This document shows positions 46,011 to 57,160 of a DNA stretch of 64,000 bases, one piece after another. The notes beneath the pieces are model-generated. The model searched no databases. It was given only the letters and a program-made list of their open reading frames with translations, and was not told where the DNA came from. The stretch covers positions 310,001-374,000 of the forward strand of contig NZ_JAGYHF010000002.1 of NCBI RefSeq assembly GCF_018336155.1, given 5' to 3'. The position numbers and the translations under genes were made by a program. The stretch comes from Pseudomonas rustica. Its GTDB lineage: Bacteria; Pseudomonadota; Gammaproteobacteria; Pseudomonadales; Pseudomonadaceae. How positions within the stretch are numbered: position 1 is the first letter of the stretch; the number at the start of each line of letters is the position of its first letter.

Positions 46011-48182
46011 TCACTTGGAGCGATTGAGTCGCCGCAGGTTGCCCAGCACCGATTCCAGCGCCCGGTCGAACAGCAAAGTGTCGTCCAGTGTTCGCGCGGC
46101 GCCACGCTGGAATTCCACCGCCAGCGCGGCACGACTGCGCTCGAGGACTTTCATGCCAGTGCGGTCGACGAAAACGTATTTGTCGGTGGCGTCGATGATT
46201 GCCGCGAGTTTGCAGCGCAAGCTGTGTTCTTCGTCTTCCTGAAACGCCACCCAACTGCCCAGACGCAATTGATCGACCTGACGCAGACCAGCGGCATCGT
46301 CCGGCAGATGCGTAGAGTTTTTCACCATTGCGCCCTCATCGGCGGAAGGCAAAACAATCTGCTGCGAAACTTCGATCATCGGATCGGCCTCGCTGGCGGG
46401 CTCCAGCACCCTCACGTGCAGGGTTTCGAGTTCGCTGAAAAATTCGCTGGTGGCAAATGGATCGAATGCCGCACGAGTCAGGCCATCTCGCAGCGATTTG
46501 AGCAGACCGGGCACCAAAGCCAACAGACGCAGACCGGATTCCGCGTCGTTGTGACGCTGCACGCTCCAGACCAGTTGCTCCATGGTCTGCACGTCGTCAC
46601 GCCACTGGGCGGAAGCCTCGCCATGTTTGAGACAGGTCAGCAGCAGCACTTTGCTCCAGGCATCCTCAACAAACGTCACCACTGCCGGCGGCAACACCTT
46701 GCCCAACAGCGCTTGATTCAACGCCCGTTCGACCCGACGCCTAGCCAGCTCGGTTTTCGCCCGGCCCTCTTCGGCATCGCGCAAACGCTGTTCAAGCAGT
46801 TCGCTGCGGCGGCGTTCGTCACTGGTGAAAGCGAGGAAGTCGGCCAGCAGTTCGGAGAAGATCGCTGGATCATCGACAAAATCCGTGAGCAGGCGCTGCA
46901 CCACTTGTTCGATACGCACATAAAGGTTGTCGCGAGTTTCGCTGTCGCTATCGCCCCAACCCATTGCGGCAGCGGCGATTTCATTGAGCAGGCGCCGCGC
47001 CGGGTGGCTGCTGCGGCTGAAGAAACTCTTGTCGAGCACCGCCACTTTGAGCATCGGAATCTGCAATCGCGCGATCAGCGCTTTGAGCGAATCCGGCACA
47101 TTACGGTCATCCAGAATGCACTCGAAGACCATGGCGATCAGGTTGATCACGTCTTCGTCCGCGCCCTCGACAATCCGCGATTTGCCACTTCTGAGGCTGA
47201 CCCGCGTCAACAACTGTTCAAGCTGATTGCGCAGATCGAAATCGTCCTGCGCCGCGAGTGCCGGCACATATTGTTGCAAGTGCGAGAGCAGACGCAGCAG
47301 GTCGCGGGTGCTGATCGGCTGCGTAGCGGCGCTGGGCTCGAGTGTCGGCGCGACGCTGCCGCGCACTTGCAGTAACAATTCCTGCAACGCGGCGAAGACT
47401 TCTTGCACACCCTCGTCGGCCGGCAGCGGTTCGTCGCTGTCTTCGCTGTGCACGTTGGCCATCGCGCGATCAAGCGCCCGTCGCGCCGGCGCCGGTTTCA
47501 GCTCGGGCAGTACGCCGGTGACGCTGAGCAGTTGGTTGGCTTCGGCATACAACTGCTCGGTGTCGGCGAGGACATAGCGCTCGAACAGTTTGAGCAGGAT
47601 CAGCTTGACCTTGATCTCCACGCCGAGGTTGCGCCCGGCCTGCAAGAAGTACTCACAGAGCATCGCCGGGGCGAGCGGGTTGTGCTGCGCGTCGAGAGGT
47701 TTGCCGAGCAAAACGCTGAGCCGCGCACTCAATTGATCCAGCGCAAAGCCATCGCGCTTGAGCACCCGGCCAACCATGGTCTCAATCGCCACGCTGCGCT
47801 CCATGTCATCGGTGCGTGGCGCCGACTCGTCGAACATCAGTGCGGGCGGCAAGGCGTTGGGTGAGGCGTCGTATTGAGTGAGGCCGACGAAAGCCTCGAA
47901 AAACAGTTCGAGAAAACCACGCTCGATGTTTTTGCGCTTCAGGCGCAGGTCGCGCATGGCTTCGAAAAAGATGTTCTGTTCGACGTCATTGCGTGCGCGA
48001 TCCGCCATTTCGAAGAGAGTGTCGTCGGCGTTATCGAACAACTCCTGCAAGCCGTGGCGCAGTTGCTGCGCAGCCTTGTCGCGAACCTGAAGCAGAATCA
48101 CAGGCAGGCGGGCGAGCGGCGAATGGTTCGCCTGATCCGTAGTGGCCTTGTGCAAAGGCACTACTTTCCCGTCGTTGTGCAT
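46011..48182 (-). CDS. DUF1631 family protein
   Basis: 723 residues. The ATG at 48182 has AGGAGG 5 bases upstream, better than the ATG at 48215. The whole length fits the DUF1631 family, formerly misnamed thymidine phosphorylase. It is rich in helices, with a charged region around LLEQRLRDAEEGRAKTELARRR and a C-terminal segment LRLGSWVAFQEDEEHSLRCKLAAI that resembles a PilZ-like or small beta fold. No signal peptide. Function unknown. It is 64 bases before ampD and probably co-transcribed. Confidence 0.88.
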   Translation of the reverse strand: MHNDGKVVPLHKATTDQANHSPLARLPVILLQVRDKAAQQLRHGLQELFDNADDTLFEMADRARNDVEQNIFFEAMRDLRLKRKNIERGFLELFFEAFVGLTQYDASPNALPPALMFDESAPRTDDMERSVAIETMVGRVLKRDGFALDQLSARLSVLLGKPLDAQHNPLAPAMLCEYFLQAGRNLGVEIKVKLILLKLFERYVLADTEQLYAEANQLLSVTGVLPELKPAPARRALDRAMANVHSEDSDEPLPADEGVQEVFAALQELLLQVRGSVAPTLEPSAATQPISTRDLLRLLSHLQQYVPALAAQDDFDLRNQLEQLLTRVSLRSGKSRIVEGADEDVINLIAMVFECILDDRNVPDSLKALIARLQIPMLKVAVLDKSFFSRSSHPARRLLNEIAAAAMGWGDSDSETRDNLYVRIEQVVQRLLTDFVDDPAIFSELLADFLAFTSDERRRSELLEQRLRDAEEGRAKTELARRRVERALNQALLGKVLPPAVVTFVEDAWSKVLLLTCLKHGEASAQWRDDVQTMEQLVWSVQRHNDAESGLRLLALVPGLLKSLRDGLTRAAFDPFATSEFFSELETLHVRVLEPASEADPMIEVSQQIVLPSADEGAMVKNSTHLPDDAAGLRQVDQLRLGSWVAFQEDEEHSLRCKLAAIIDATDKYVFVDRTGMKVLERSRAALAVEFQRGAARTLDDTLLFDRALESVLGNLRRLNRSK

Positions 48183-48231
48183 CCAAGCCTCCTGAAACGG
48201 TGATTCGTCGGTCACTTTCTGCGCAAGCCCC

Positions 48232-48321
48232 TTGTGGGAGCGAGCCTGCTCGCGAAAGCGGTGGGTCAGAAAAATTCATGTCGCTGACACGCCCTCTTCG
48301 CGAGCAAGCCCGCTCCCACAG
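48232..48321. repeat. REPIN, family 1
   Basis: TTGTGGGAGCGAGCCTGCTC with inverse GAGCAAGCCCGCTCCCACAG, between DUF1631 and nadC. The rest of the gap to 48568 (about 250 bases) shows the nadC leader and no gene. Confidence 0.85.
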
Positions 48322-48568
48322 TTTTGATGCGGCGCGCTCAAAATCGTCAAAGCCATGACGTCAAATGCAAGGCGGATTATCTTGCAAAAGGTGTCACCGC
48401 CGCTATAGCCGTCAGGGTTTCCCCTATACCTCGCCCCTTGCATTGACCACGTCGGCCGACCTTTGCTCAAAGAAATTCGACCGGATGCAGTCAACCACGC
48501 ACGTTCACGCCTTGGGTTGGCTCGCGCCATGCCCCTATAATCGAATCACTTTGTTTGTGGAGCCCGTT

Positions 48569-49417
48569 ATGCCGAATCTACGTCTCGCCGATTTGACCGC
48601 CGAAATCGAAGCCAACGTGCGCCGTGCGTTGCTCGAAGACGTCGGCAGCGGCGACATCACCGCGCAACTGATCCCGGCCGAACGTCTGGCCAAAGCCACC
48701 ATCATTACCCGTGACGAAGCGGTCATCTGCGGCACAGCGTGGGTTGATACGGTTTTTCGTCAGCTCGACCCGCGCGTCGCGGTGCATTGGCAAGTGGTCG
48801 ATGGCCAGCGGGTAAAGCCCAACCAGCCACTGTTTCACCTGGAAGGCCCGGCCCGTTCACTGCTGACCGGCGAGCGCAGTGCGCTGAACTTCCTGCAACT
48901 GCTGTCCGGCGTGGCGACGCGGGCGCAGTACCTGGCGGATTTTGTCGGCGAGACTCAGGTCAAGCTGCTCGACACCCGCAAAACCCTGCCGGGTCTGCGT
49001 CTGGCGCAGAAATACGCAGTGACCTGCGGCGGCTGCCACAACCATCGCATCGGCCTCTACGACGCGTTCCTGATCAAGGAAAACCACATCGCTGCCAGCG
49101 GCGGAATCCCGCAGGCCATCGCGGCCGCGCACAAGATCGCGCCGGGCAAACCGGTGGAAATCGAAGTGGAGAGTCTGGAGGAGTTGAAAGAAGCGCTGGA
49201 AGCCGGCGCCGACATCATCATGCTCGATGAGCTGAGCCTGGACGACATGCGCGAAGCCGTGCGCCTGAACGGCGGCAAGGCGAAACTGGAAGCCAGCGGT
49301 GGCATCAACGAAAGCACGCTGCTGCCAATCGCCGAAACCGGAGTGGATTACATCTCGATCGGCGCGATGACCAAGGATGTCAAAGCGGTCGACCTGTCGA
49401 TGCGCTTGAGTCTTTAA
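48569..49417 (+). CDS. nadC: Nicotinate-nucleotide pyrophosphorylase (quinolinate phosphoribosyltransferase)
   Basis: 282 residues. GTGGAG precedes the ATG at 48569; the open frame upstream is chance. Motifs: [50 protein letters not shown] (quinolinate-binding arginines and lysine), [17 protein letters not shown], and the C-terminal [12 protein letters not shown] and [12 protein letters not shown]. It makes nicotinate mononucleotide in NAD synthesis. It is divergent from DUF1631 and ampD. Confidence 0.96.
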   Translation: MPNLRLADLTAEIEANVRRALLEDVGSGDITAQLIPAERLAKATIITRDEAVICGTAWVDTVFRQLDPRVAVHWQVVDGQRVKPNQPLFHLEGPARSLLTGERSALNFLQLLSGVATRAQYLADFVGETQVKLLDTRKTLPGLRLAQKYAVTCGGCHNHRIGLYDAFLIKENHIAASGGIPQAIAAAHKIAPGKPVEIEVESLEELKEALEAGADIIMLDELSLDDMREAVRLNGGKAKLEASGGINESTLLPIAETGVDYISIGAMTKDVKAVDLSMRLSL

Positions 49418-49420
49418 CAG

Positions 49421-49507
49421 CAGCGGCAAGCTGCGAGCTACAAGCTACAAGCTACAAGCCACAGCGCTTTTGCTCCGACTTGTAGCTTGCCGCTTGAAAC
49501 TCGCAGC
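49421..49507. repeat. Inverted repeat with short tandem, family 4
   Basis: AGCGGCAAGCTGCGAGCTAC and the inverse TTGTAGCTTGCCGCTT, with the 7-mer CTACAAG repeated inside the left arm. Different from the other REP families of the window. Confidence 0.7.
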
Positions 49508-49512
49508 AGCTC

Positions 49513-49812
49513 TTATACGACGAGATTATTCATCTCGCAGTACTCTTCCCAATCGACACCCAGCACTTCAGCCGCCTCTTTGTGCAGCACGAGGCGCTGC
49601 GCCTCGAACTCCTCCGGCGTGCTCGTGTACTTGAGCGTCAGCTCCCACGGCTGCAGGCCCTGGGCCTCGGCTTCGTCTTCGAATGCCCACTGAATCTGGT
49701 CTTTCTGATCGTCAGGACTCAAGTCCTTGATCTCTTCCAACAGCTGGGGCGCGTCGAGTTTGTATTTCTCCAGCGCTTGTTCGTGACGTTGCTCTTGAGT
49801 TAATTCGGTCAT
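49513..49812 (-). CDS. Small conserved protein (DUF6388-like), unknown function
   Basis: 99 residues. The ATG at 49812 has GAGAA upstream and starts MTELTQEQRHEQALEKYKLD; the open frame to 49899 lacks a start signal. Acidic and helical, with an EFEAQRLVLHKEAAEVLGVD segment and a C terminus EMNNLVV. No signal or membrane segment. I think it belongs to the small Pseudomonas family DUF6388, but this is memory. Function unknown. Confidence 0.75.
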   Translation of the reverse strand: MTELTQEQRHEQALEKYKLDAPQLLEEIKDLSPDDQKDQIQWAFEDEAEAQGLQPWELTLKYTSTPEEFEAQRLVLHKEAAEVLGVDWEEYCEMNNLVV

Positions 49813-50041
49813 GGCGTTCTCGCTGATCGTAAGAATGGAGGATGGATCTGGATCATCAAGGATCTCTCTGACGCGGTTTTTTCCGGCCTTCGGAACCATT
49901 CGGGATCATCTGAAAACTGCTAAGCGATGCTCATGCAGGCACCGAATATAGGACGTTTGCATGACGAATTACACGGGTCTTTACATCTCTCTCACAAAAA
50001 CTTTGACCTGAGGGACATAAATCGAGGGGGCATGAGGGAAA

Positions 50042-50117
50042 TGGTGCCCGAGACAGGAATCGAACCTGCGACCTTCGCGTTACGAGTGCGCTGCTCTACC
50101 GGCTGAGCTACACGGGC
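50042..50117 (-). tRNA. tRNA-Thr (anticodon CGT)
   Basis: 76 bases including an encoded CCA. Acceptor GCCCGTG pairs with the 3' part before ACCA; D arm AGCTCAGCCGGTAGAGC; anticodon loop CTCGTAA; T loop GGTTCGATTCC. The anticodon stem has an A-C opposition next to the loop, which I take as natural. Confidence 0.93.
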
Positions 50118-50195
50118 GGTGGGCTAAACCTAGCACCGGTCGTGTGCTGCGGCAAATTTGTGGGTTGCCTGATGGTTATCTCTTGAAACTCCCAT

Positions 50196-50331
50196 TTGTG
50201 GCGAGGGGATTTATCCCCGTTCGGCTGCGCAGCGGCCGTGAATCCAGCACCGCGGTGTTTCAGGCAGTCCGCAGTGTCTGGTTTTACGACTGCTGCGCAG
50301 CCGAACGGGGATAAATCCCCTCGCCACAATT
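50196..50331. repeat. REPIN-like inverted repeat, family 3
   Basis: TTTGTGGCGAGGGGATTTAT with inverse ATAAATCCCCTCGCCACAAT, with inner GGCTGCGCAGC and GCTGCGCAGCC arms. Confidence 0.85.
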
Positions 50332-50345
50332 GCTTTATTCCAGAC

Positions 50346-50379
50346 AAAAAAATGCCCCGCCGTTTTCACGGCGGGGCAT
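50346..50379 (-). terminator. pnp terminator
   Basis: ATGCCCCGCCG pairs with CGGCGGGGCAT around TTTTCA; on the minus strand a seven-T run follows. It lies 28 bases after the pnp stop and closes the long cluster. Confidence 0.9.
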
Positions 50380-50406
50380 TTTTATTGCGCTAAAGCCTGG
50401 GGGTGA

Positions 50407-52512
50407 TTAAACGCCCGAAGCCTTGGCAGCTGCCACGTCTTTGATGGACAGCTTGATACGGCCGCGGTTGTCCACGTCCAGTACCAGCACTTCCACTTCC
50501 TGGCCTTCTTTCAGGATGTCGGTCACTTTCTCTACGCGAGCGTCGCTCAGCATCGAGATGTGTACCAGACCATCCTTGCCAGGCAGGATGTTGACGAATG
50601 CGCCGAAATCGACGATGCGCTCAACCTTGCCCACGTAGATCTTGCCGATCTCGGCTTCTGCAGTGATGCCCAGGACGCGCTGACGAGCAGCTTCAGCAGC
50701 TTCCTTGGTTTCGCCGAAGATCTTGATCGAACCGTCGTCTTCGATGTCGATCGAAGCCTTGGTTTCTTCGCAGATCGCACGGATGGTCGCGCCACCTTTA
50801 CCGATAACGTCACGGATTTTGTCGGTGTCGATTTTCATCGCGATCATGGTCGGAGCGTTGGCCGACAGTTCGGTACGCGACTGGCCAATGATCTGGTTCA
50901 TCTGACCGAGGATATTCAGGCGCGCTTCCAGGGCTTGGCCCAGAGCGATTTCCATGATTTCTTCGGTGATGCCTTTGATCTTGATGTCCATCTGCAGCGC
51001 GGTAACACCTTTGGCGGTACCGGCTACTTTGAAGTCCATGTCGCCCAGGTGGTCTTCGTCACCGAGGATGTCGGTCAGAACGGCGAATTTCTCGCCTTCT
51101 TTAACCAGACCCATGGCGATACCGGCAACTGGCGCCTTCATCGGCACACCAGCGTCCATCAGAGCCAGGGAAGCACCGCAAACGGAAGCCATCGAGCTCG
51201 AACCGTTGGATTCGGTGATTTCCGAAACCACGCGGATGGTGTACGGGAACACGTCAGCGGCTGGCAGCATGGCCGAAACCGAACGACGGGCCAGACGGCC
51301 GTGACCGATTTCACGACGACCAGCACCACCCATGCGACCACACTCGCCCACCGAGAACGGAGGGAAGTTGTAGTGCAGCATGAACGGGTCTTTTTTCTCG
51401 CCTTCCAGGGTGTCCAGCAGCTGTGCGTCACGGGCAGTACCCAGAGTCGCGACTACCAGAGCCTGGGTTTCACCACGGGTGAACAGCGCCGAACCGTGAG
51501 TCTTCGGCAGAACGCCGACTTCGATGTTCAGCGGACGTACGGTTTTGGTGTCGCGACCGTCGATACGTGGCTTTCCGTTAACGATGTTTTCGCGAACGGT
51601 GCGGTATTCGATTTCGCCGAAAGCAGCTTTGACTTCGCTGGACGAAGGCTGGCCTTCTTCACCGGACAGCTTGGCAACAACCTGATCCTTCAACTCACCC
51701 AGGCGAGCGTAACGGTCGGCCTTGATGGTGATGGTGTAAGCCTGGGAGATCGCTTCGCCGAACTCGGCACGGATAGCGCCCAGCAGTTCGGTGGCTTCTG
51801 GAGCCGGAGCCCAGTTCCAGGTTGGCTTGGCAGCTTCAGCGGCCAGTTCTTTAACAGCGTTGATCACCACCTGGAATTCGTCGTGAGCAAACAGTACCGC
51901 GCCCAGCATCTGGTCTTCGGTCAGCTCTTTGGCTTCCGATTCAACCATCAGCACGGCGTCCGAAGTACCGGCAACGACCATGTCCAGGCTCGAAGCAGCT
52001 TGCTGCTCGTAAGTCGGGTTCAGCAGGTAGCCGGTGCTTTCGTGGAAAGCTACACGAGCGGCGCCGATCGGGCCGTCGAACGGAATACCCGAGATGGCCA
52101 GGGCAGCCGAGGTACCGATCATCGCAGCGATGTCCGGATCGGTCTTCTTGCTGGTGGAAACGACGGTGCAGACAACCTGCACTTCGTTCATGAAGCCTTC
52201 TGGGAACAGCGGACGGATCGGACGGTCGATCAGTCGGGAAGTCAGGGTTTCTTTCTCGGAAGGACGGCCCTCACGCTTGAAGAAACCGCCAGGGATCTTA
52301 CCGGCAGCGTAAGTCTTTTCCTGGTAGTGAACCGACAGAGGGAAGAAGCCCTTGCCTGGATCGGCTTGTTTTGCACCGACTACAGTCACCAATACGCTGA
52401 CGTCGTCGTCAACGGTGACCAATACTGCGCCGGAGGCCTGACGGGCGATACGGCCAGTCTCGAGGGTAACGGTCGATTGACCGAACTGGAATTTTTTGAT
52501 TACCGGGTTCAC
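50407..52512 (-). CDS. pnp: Polyribonucleotide nucleotidyltransferase
   Basis: 701 residues, GTG start at 52512 with TAGGA upstream. Two RNase PH domains ([20 protein letters not shown] in the first; [17 protein letters not shown] [17 protein letters not shown] in the second), the KH domain ([20 protein letters not shown]) and S1 domain ([20 protein letters not shown]) are all present. It degrades and remodels RNA 3' ends, normally in a trimer with RNase E. It follows rpsO as in most proteobacteria. Confidence 0.97.
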   Translation of the reverse strand: MNPVIKKFQFGQSTVTLETGRIARQASGAVLVTVDDDVSVLVTVVGAKQADPGKGFFPLSVHYQEKTYAAGKIPGGFFKREGRPSEKETLTSRLIDRPIRPLFPEGFMNEVQVVCTVVSTSKKTDPDIAAMIGTSAALAISGIPFDGPIGAARVAFHESTGYLLNPTYEQQAASSLDMVVAGTSDAVLMVESEAKELTEDQMLGAVLFAHDEFQVVINAVKELAAEAAKPTWNWAPAPEATELLGAIRAEFGEAISQAYTITIKADRYARLGELKDQVVAKLSGEEGQPSSSEVKAAFGEIEYRTVRENIVNGKPRIDGRDTKTVRPLNIEVGVLPKTHGSALFTRGETQALVVATLGTARDAQLLDTLEGEKKDPFMLHYNFPPFSVGECGRMGGAGRREIGHGRLARRSVSAMLPAADVFPYTIRVVSEITESNGSSSMASVCGASLALMDAGVPMKAPVAGIAMGLVKEGEKFAVLTDILGDEDHLGDMDFKVAGTAKGVTALQMDIKIKGITEEIMEIALGQALEARLNILGQMNQIIGQSRTELSANAPTMIAMKIDTDKIRDVIGKGGATIRAICEETKASIDIEDDGSIKIFGETKEAAEAARQRVLGITAEAEIGKIYVGKVERIVDFGAFVNILPGKDGLVHISMLSDARVEKVTDILKEGQEVEVLVLDVDNRGRIKLSIKDVAAAKASGV

Positions 52513-52620
52513 GGTGTCCTACCTTCTTTGTGGCTCTTGGGGGAACTGGTTTCTTGCGAATTCTTGGGCAATGTCGGGAATCGGCCCAACGCCTGTCCAG
52601 GGTAAAACGTGTATCCAGAT

Positions 52621-52646
52621 AAAACTTGAGGCTGGGAGCCTGCAAG
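52621..52646 (-). terminator. Terminator/attenuator between rpsO and pnp
   Basis: On the minus strand CTTGCAGGCT and AGCCTCAAG pair around CCC, then TTTTAT. An adjacent GCGG/CCGC hairpin lies at 52653-52664. In E. coli a leaky terminator and an RNase III hairpin occupy the same place; similar read-through to pnp is inferred. Confidence 0.65.
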
Positions 52647-52705
52647 CCGCCGGCGGTAAACCGCAGACGTCCGACAGACAACCAACCTCATAGCGCAATC
52701 GCTGA

Positions 52706-52975
52706 TTAGCGACGCAGACCCAGGCGACCGATCAGAGTCTGATAACGACCCAGATCCTTGCCTTTCAGGTAGTCCAGCAGCTTGCGACGCTGGTTTACCA
52801 TGCGGATCAGACCACGACGGGAGTGGTGATCTTTACCGTTGGCCTTGAAGTGACCTTGCAGCTTGTTGATGTTGTGGGTCAGCAGTGCAACTTGCACTTC
52901 TGGCGAACCAGTGTCACCAACAGCTTGCTGATAGTCAGCAACGATTTGAGCTTTTTCTTGAACGTCGAGAGCCAT
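52706..52975 (-). CDS. rpsO: 30S ribosomal protein S15
   Basis: 89 residues, normal length. AAGGA precedes the ATG. Family marks: [40 protein letters not shown]. It binds 16S rRNA in the platform and in E. coli represses its own translation. Confidence 0.98.
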   Translation of the reverse strand: MALDVQEKAQIVADYQQAVGDTGSPEVQVALLTHNINKLQGHFKANGKDHHSRRGLIRMVNQRRKLLDYLKGKDLGRYQTLIGRLGLRR

Positions 52976-53117
52976 GAGGCAATCCTTTTATCAGGAAACT
53001 GTTTCAAAGAAACAGCTTCAACAGGCCAGGGACAAATCCCTGTATCTATAAATGAGTAGTGACCGTGCCTGTTAACAGCCACCCTCGCCAGCCTGCTTTG
53101 ACACAGACCGGTTTCGG

Positions 53118-54035
53118 TCATTCCGACCGAATCAGTCGACGTGGCGCAATGCGCCCGTCTTCGCTCACTTCACCGATACCGATGAAGCGACCATTGTGAT
53201 CCTGTACCCGCACCATGCCGAATTTCGGAGCATCCGGGGCACGTACCGGCTGGCCGTTGAGCCAGTAGAACGCGCTCGCTTCCGAGAAGTGCAGCAGCGG
53301 CCAATCCTGCAAGCCGCTGTCCGATGGCATCAGGAAGCGATCAACCGCTTCGTTGCCGCCTTCGGCATGTACCGCTTCCAGCTCTTCGAGGGTCACGGTC
53401 TGCGCCAATGTGAAAGGCCCGGCCTGGGTACGGCGCAATTCAGCGACGTACGCACCACAACCGAGTTGCTCACCGATATCCTCCACCAGGGTGCGGATAT
53501 AGGTGCCCTTGCTGCAATCCACCGCAAGACGCGCAGTATCGCCTTCGAAGGCCAGTAATTCCAAGCGCGCAATAGTAACAGAACGCGGTTCACGCTCCAC
53601 TACTTCGCCTGCACGCGCCAGCTTGTACAGCGGCTGGCCATCACGCTTGAGCGCCGAGTACATCGGCGGTATCTGACTGATTTGCCCACGAAATTTCGGC
53701 AATGCCGCTTCGACATCGGTGCGACCAACGGTCACCGGACGCTCCTGCAAAACCTCACCCTCGGCATCGGCCGTGGTGGTGGTCTTGCCCAGCTGCGCCA
53801 GGGTTTCATAGGCCTTGTCGGAATCGAGCAGGTATTGCGAGAACTTGGTCGCCTCGCCAAAGCACAACGGCAAGACGCCGGTGGCCAGCGGGTCGAGGCT
53901 GCCGGTGTGACCGGCCTTCTCGGCGTTGAGCAACCAGCGAACCTTCTGCAACGCGGCGTTGGAGGTGAACCCCAACGGCTTGTCGAGCAGGATAATGCCG
54001 CTGACGTTACGACGGATACGTTTGACCTGAGCCAC
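53118..54035 (-). CDS. truB: tRNA pseudouridine-55 synthase
   Basis: 305 residues from the GTG at 54035, with AAGGAG upstream that overlaps the rbfA stop. The catalytic D48 is in [11 protein letters not shown]; also [28 protein letters not shown] and [15 protein letters not shown]. It modifies U55 in the T loop of tRNAs. The frame beyond 54035 is rbfA overlap by chance. Confidence 0.97.
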   Translation of the reverse strand: MAQVKRIRRNVSGIILLDKPLGFTSNAALQKVRWLLNAEKAGHTGSLDPLATGVLPLCFGEATKFSQYLLDSDKAYETLAQLGKTTTTADAEGEVLQERPVTVGRTDVEAALPKFRGQISQIPPMYSALKRDGQPLYKLARAGEVVEREPRSVTIARLELLAFEGDTARLAVDCSKGTYIRTLVEDIGEQLGCGAYVAELRRTQAGPFTLAQTVTLEELEAVHAEGGNEAVDRFLMPSDSGLQDWPLLHFSEASAFYWLNGQPVRAPDAPKFGMVRVQDHNGRFIGIGEVSEDGRIAPRRLIRSE

Positions 54036-54039
54036 CGAA

Positions 54040-54441
54040 TTACTCCTTGGTGTCTTCAGGTTCAGCAGCGACCGGGTGCTGATTGTCTTCAGCAACGGCA
54101 CGCTCGATCAGCGCCGACAAATGCGCGCCACGCACGACGGATTCGTCGTAGTGGAAGTGCAGTTGCGGCACGCTGCGCAGCTTCATTTCACGGGCCAGTT
54201 GCATGCGCAGGAAACCTGCGGCGGCATTCAGCACCTTGATGCTTTGCGCGATGTCTTCAGCGTTGTCCTGCCCCATCACGGTGATGAAAATCTTCGCGTG
54301 ACCGACGTCACGGCTGACTTCAACAGCGGTAATGGTGACCAGACCCACACGTGGATCTTTGACTTCACGACGGATCAGTTGGGCCAGCTCGCGCTGCATC
54401 TGATCGCCGATACGTTGGGTACGGCTGTATTCTTTTGCCAT
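54040..54441 (-). CDS. rbfA: Ribosome-binding factor A
   Basis: 133 residues from the ATG at 54441, with AGGTAA before it. [20 protein letters not shown], the KH-like fold region [21 protein letters not shown] (here [17 protein letters not shown]) and [14 protein letters not shown] are typical. It helps 16S maturation and cold adaptation. It is 4 bases before truB. Confidence 0.97.
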   Translation of the reverse strand: MAKEYSRTQRIGDQMQRELAQLIRREVKDPRVGLVTITAVEVSRDVGHAKIFITVMGQDNAEDIAQSIKVLNAAAGFLRMQLAREMKLRSVPQLHFHYDESVVRGAHLSALIERAVAEDNQHPVAAEPEDTKE

Positions 54442-54496
54442 GATTTTGTTACCTGTTACTGCCCTGCGGTGAAACCCGCAAGGTCTGAAAGCGGCA

Positions 54497-54530
54497 AACG
54501 CCCGGCCTGACAAATGCCAGACCGGGCGTT
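54497..54530. terminator. Stem-loop between infB and rbfA
   Basis: AACGCCCGG and CCGGGCGTT with an inner TCTGGCA/TGCCAG pairing. No long T run on the minus strand, so it is a weak or processed element inside the operon. Confidence 0.4.
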
Positions 54531-54601
54531 GCGTTTAGAGTCCTTGTGATGCGCCACACCCTTGAGTGCGGCCGGCCATCACGGCTCCTGAAGTGCGCGA
54601 G

Positions 54602-57133
54602 TCAGAGGCTGCGAGCAACCTGAACCTTCTCGAAGACTTCGATCTTGTCGCCGACTTTAACGTCGTTGTAGCTCTTAACGCCGATACCGCATTCCATGCC
54701 GGCACGTACTTCGGAAGCGTCATCCTTGAAGCGGCGCAGGGATTCCAGCTCGCCTTCGAAGATAACGATGTCTTCACGCAGTACGCGGATTGGACGGTTA
54801 CGGTGCACAACACCTTCGATCACCATGCAACCAGCGATCGCGCCAAACTTCGGCGAACGGAACACGTCACGCACTTCGGCGATACCCAGGATGTTCTCGC
54901 GAACATCGCTGCCGAGCATACCGGTCAGGGCTTTCTTGACGTCTTCGATGATGTCGTAGATCACGTTGTAGTAACGCATATCCAGACCTTCCTGCTCGAC
55001 GATCTTCCGTGCGCCAGCATCGGCACGCACGTTGAAGCCGAACAGAACAGCGTTGGAAGCCAGTGCCAGGTTAGCGTCGGATTCGGTGATACCACCCACG
55101 CCGCCGCCTACTACGCGCACTTGTACTTCGTCGTTGCCCAGGCCATTCAAGGCACCGTTCAACGCTTCCAGCGAACCACGGACGTCGGATTTGAGGACGA
55201 TGTTGAGCGTCTTCTTCTCTGCCTGACCCATGTTTTCGAAGATGTTTTCCAGCTTGCCGGCGTGAGCGCGAGCCAGTTTGACTTCGCGGAACTTGCCTTG
55301 ACGGAACAGAGCCACTTCACGGGCTTTCTTCTCGTCAGCAACAACGCTCATCTCGTCGCCGGCGTCCGGGGTACCGTCCAGGCCGAGGATCTCGACAGGG
55401 ATGGAAGGACCGGCTTCTTTGATTGGCTTGCCGTTCTCGTCGAGCATGGCGCGCACGCGGCCATAGTTCGAACCGACCAGGACCATGTCGCCTTGGCGCA
55501 GGGTACCGTCTTGAACCAGAACGGTTGCAACCGGGCCACGACCTTTGTCGAGACGCGATTCAACCACAACGCCACGGCCAGGAGCCGATGGAGTTGCTTT
55601 CAGTTCGAGAACTTCAGCTTGCAGCAGAACGGCTTCCAGCAGCTCGTCCACGCCAGTACCGACTTTCGCCGAAACCGGAACGAACGGCGTATCACCGCCC
55701 CACTCTTCGGAGGTCACGCCGTGAACCGACAGTTCGCTACGGATGCGATCGAGATCGGCGCCCGGCTTGTCGATTTTGTTCACCGCTACAACCAGTGGAA
55801 CGCCAGCCGCTACCGCGTGCTGAACAGCTTCAATGGTCTGCGGCATCACGCCGTCGTCCGCTGCAACCACCAGGATCACGATGTCAGTCGCCTTGGCACC
55901 ACGAGCACGCATTGCGGTAAACGCAGCGTGACCCGGGGTGTCGAGGAAGGTGACCATGCCGCGTTCGGTTTCAACGTGGTATGCACCGATGTGCTGGGTG
56001 ATACCACCGGCTTCGCCAGCAGCTACCTTGGCACGACGGATGTAGTCGAGCAGGGACGTTTTACCGTGGTCAACGTGGCCCATTACGGTCACGACTGGTG
56101 CACGGGAGAACGACTCACCTTCAAACTTCAGGGACTCGGCCAAGGAATCTTCCAGGGCGGTGTCGCTGACCAGGGTCACTTTGTGGCCCAGTTCTTCGGC
56201 TACCAGCTGAGCAGTTTCCTGATCAAGCACCTGGTTGATGGTCGCTGGGGTACCCAGTTTGAACATGAACTTGATGATTTCAGCAGCCTTGACCGACATC
56301 TGATTGGCGAGATCGCCAACAGTGATGGTCTCGCCGATCTGCACATCACGCACGACAGGGCCGGTTGGGCTCTGGAAACCGTGAGCGTTGCGCTTCTTCA
56401 GCTTGGCCTTGCCGCGACCACCACGACGGAAGCCATCGCTTTCTTCGTCGGTAGTGCGTGGCGCCACACGTGGAGCCGGCGCTTTTTCTTTGACCGAGGC
56501 GCGATGCGGAGCGTTTTTGCGCTCGCCATCACCGCCACCGCTGCGACGATTGTTATCGTCAGCACGTGGCTTGTCCGGACGGCGCTGTTCGTTCTGCTTG
56601 TTGCGAACTTCGGCAGACGGCGCTGGAGCAGCGGCAGCGACCGGTGCGCTTTCGCGTACAGGTTCGGCAGCGGCAACCGGCGCAGCAGCAGGGGCGCTAT
56701 TAGCGTTCTGCGCAGCAGCAGGCTGGTTACGCGCTTCTACTTCGGCGCGTTGCTTGGCTTCTTCTTCAGCCTTCTGACGGGCAGCATTTTCTACTGCGCG
56801 ACGCTCATCCAGTTCACGCTTGCGCTCGGCTTCGATTTCTTCCGGGCTGCGCTGTACGAAAACTTTCTTTTTGCGGACTTCAACGCTGATGCTTTTGCTG
56901 CCAGCAACACGCAGGGTGCTGGTGGTTTTACGCTGCAGCGTGATCTTGCGTGGTTCTTCCACTTTCGCCTTGTGGCTGCTTTTCAAGTGAGTCAGCAGGG
57001 ACTGCTTCTCACTGTCAGTCACATTTTCTTCGGCGGCGGTGTGCGGCAGACCTGCCTCACGCATCTGCTGCAACAGGCGCTCTACCGGTGTTTTGACCTC
57101 ATCGGCCAGTTGTTTCACCGTGACTTGCGTCAT
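54602..57133 (-). CDS. infB: Translation initiation factor IF-2
   Basis: 843 residues. IF2_N ([20 protein letters not shown]), a long charged linker rich in A, E and R (about residues 85-310), a second IF2_N region, then the G domain: [38 protein letters not shown]; followed by domains II to IV. It places initiator tRNA on the ribosome; its operon also carries the initiator tRNA gene. Confidence 0.97.
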   Translation of the reverse strand: MTQVTVKQLADEVKTPVERLLQQMREAGLPHTAAEENVTDSEKQSLLTHLKSSHKAKVEEPRKITLQRKTTSTLRVAGSKSISVEVRKKKVFVQRSPEEIEAERKRELDERRAVENAARQKAEEEAKQRAEVEARNQPAAAQNANSAPAAAPVAAAEPVRESAPVAAAAPAPSAEVRNKQNEQRRPDKPRADDNNRRSGGGDGERKNAPHRASVKEKAPAPRVAPRTTDEESDGFRRGGRGKAKLKKRNAHGFQSPTGPVVRDVQIGETITVGDLANQMSVKAAEIIKFMFKLGTPATINQVLDQETAQLVAEELGHKVTLVSDTALEDSLAESLKFEGESFSRAPVVTVMGHVDHGKTSLLDYIRRAKVAAGEAGGITQHIGAYHVETERGMVTFLDTPGHAAFTAMRARGAKATDIVILVVAADDGVMPQTIEAVQHAVAAGVPLVVAVNKIDKPGADLDRIRSELSVHGVTSEEWGGDTPFVPVSAKVGTGVDELLEAVLLQAEVLELKATPSAPGRGVVVESRLDKGRGPVATVLVQDGTLRQGDMVLVGSNYGRVRAMLDENGKPIKEAGPSIPVEILGLDGTPDAGDEMSVVADEKKAREVALFRQGKFREVKLARAHAGKLENIFENMGQAEKKTLNIVLKSDVRGSLEALNGALNGLGNDEVQVRVVGGGVGGITESDANLALASNAVLFGFNVRADAGARKIVEQEGLDMRYYNVIYDIIEDVKKALTGMLGSDVRENILGIAEVRDVFRSPKFGAIAGCMVIEGVVHRNRPIRVLREDIVIFEGELESLRRFKDDASEVRAGMECGIGVKSYNDVKVGDKIEVFEKVQVARSL

Positions 57134-57160
57134 GCACTTCTCTCCTCAGGCCGCGCCTAA

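Noticed and set aside
45947..46132. N-terminal extension of AmpD to 248 residues
   Set aside because: The extension overlaps the end of DUF1631, lacks a ribosome site and is absent from the normal 187-residue AmpD.
50042..50117. tRNA-Thr as an integration site of a genomic island
   Set aside because: I find no second copy of the tRNA 3' end nearby, no integrase, and the flanks are core genes with REPIN-like repeats.
54566..57160. Plus-strand 864-codon frame opposite infB
   Set aside because: An antisense shadow of infB in G+C-rich DNA; no recognisable domain and no start signal.
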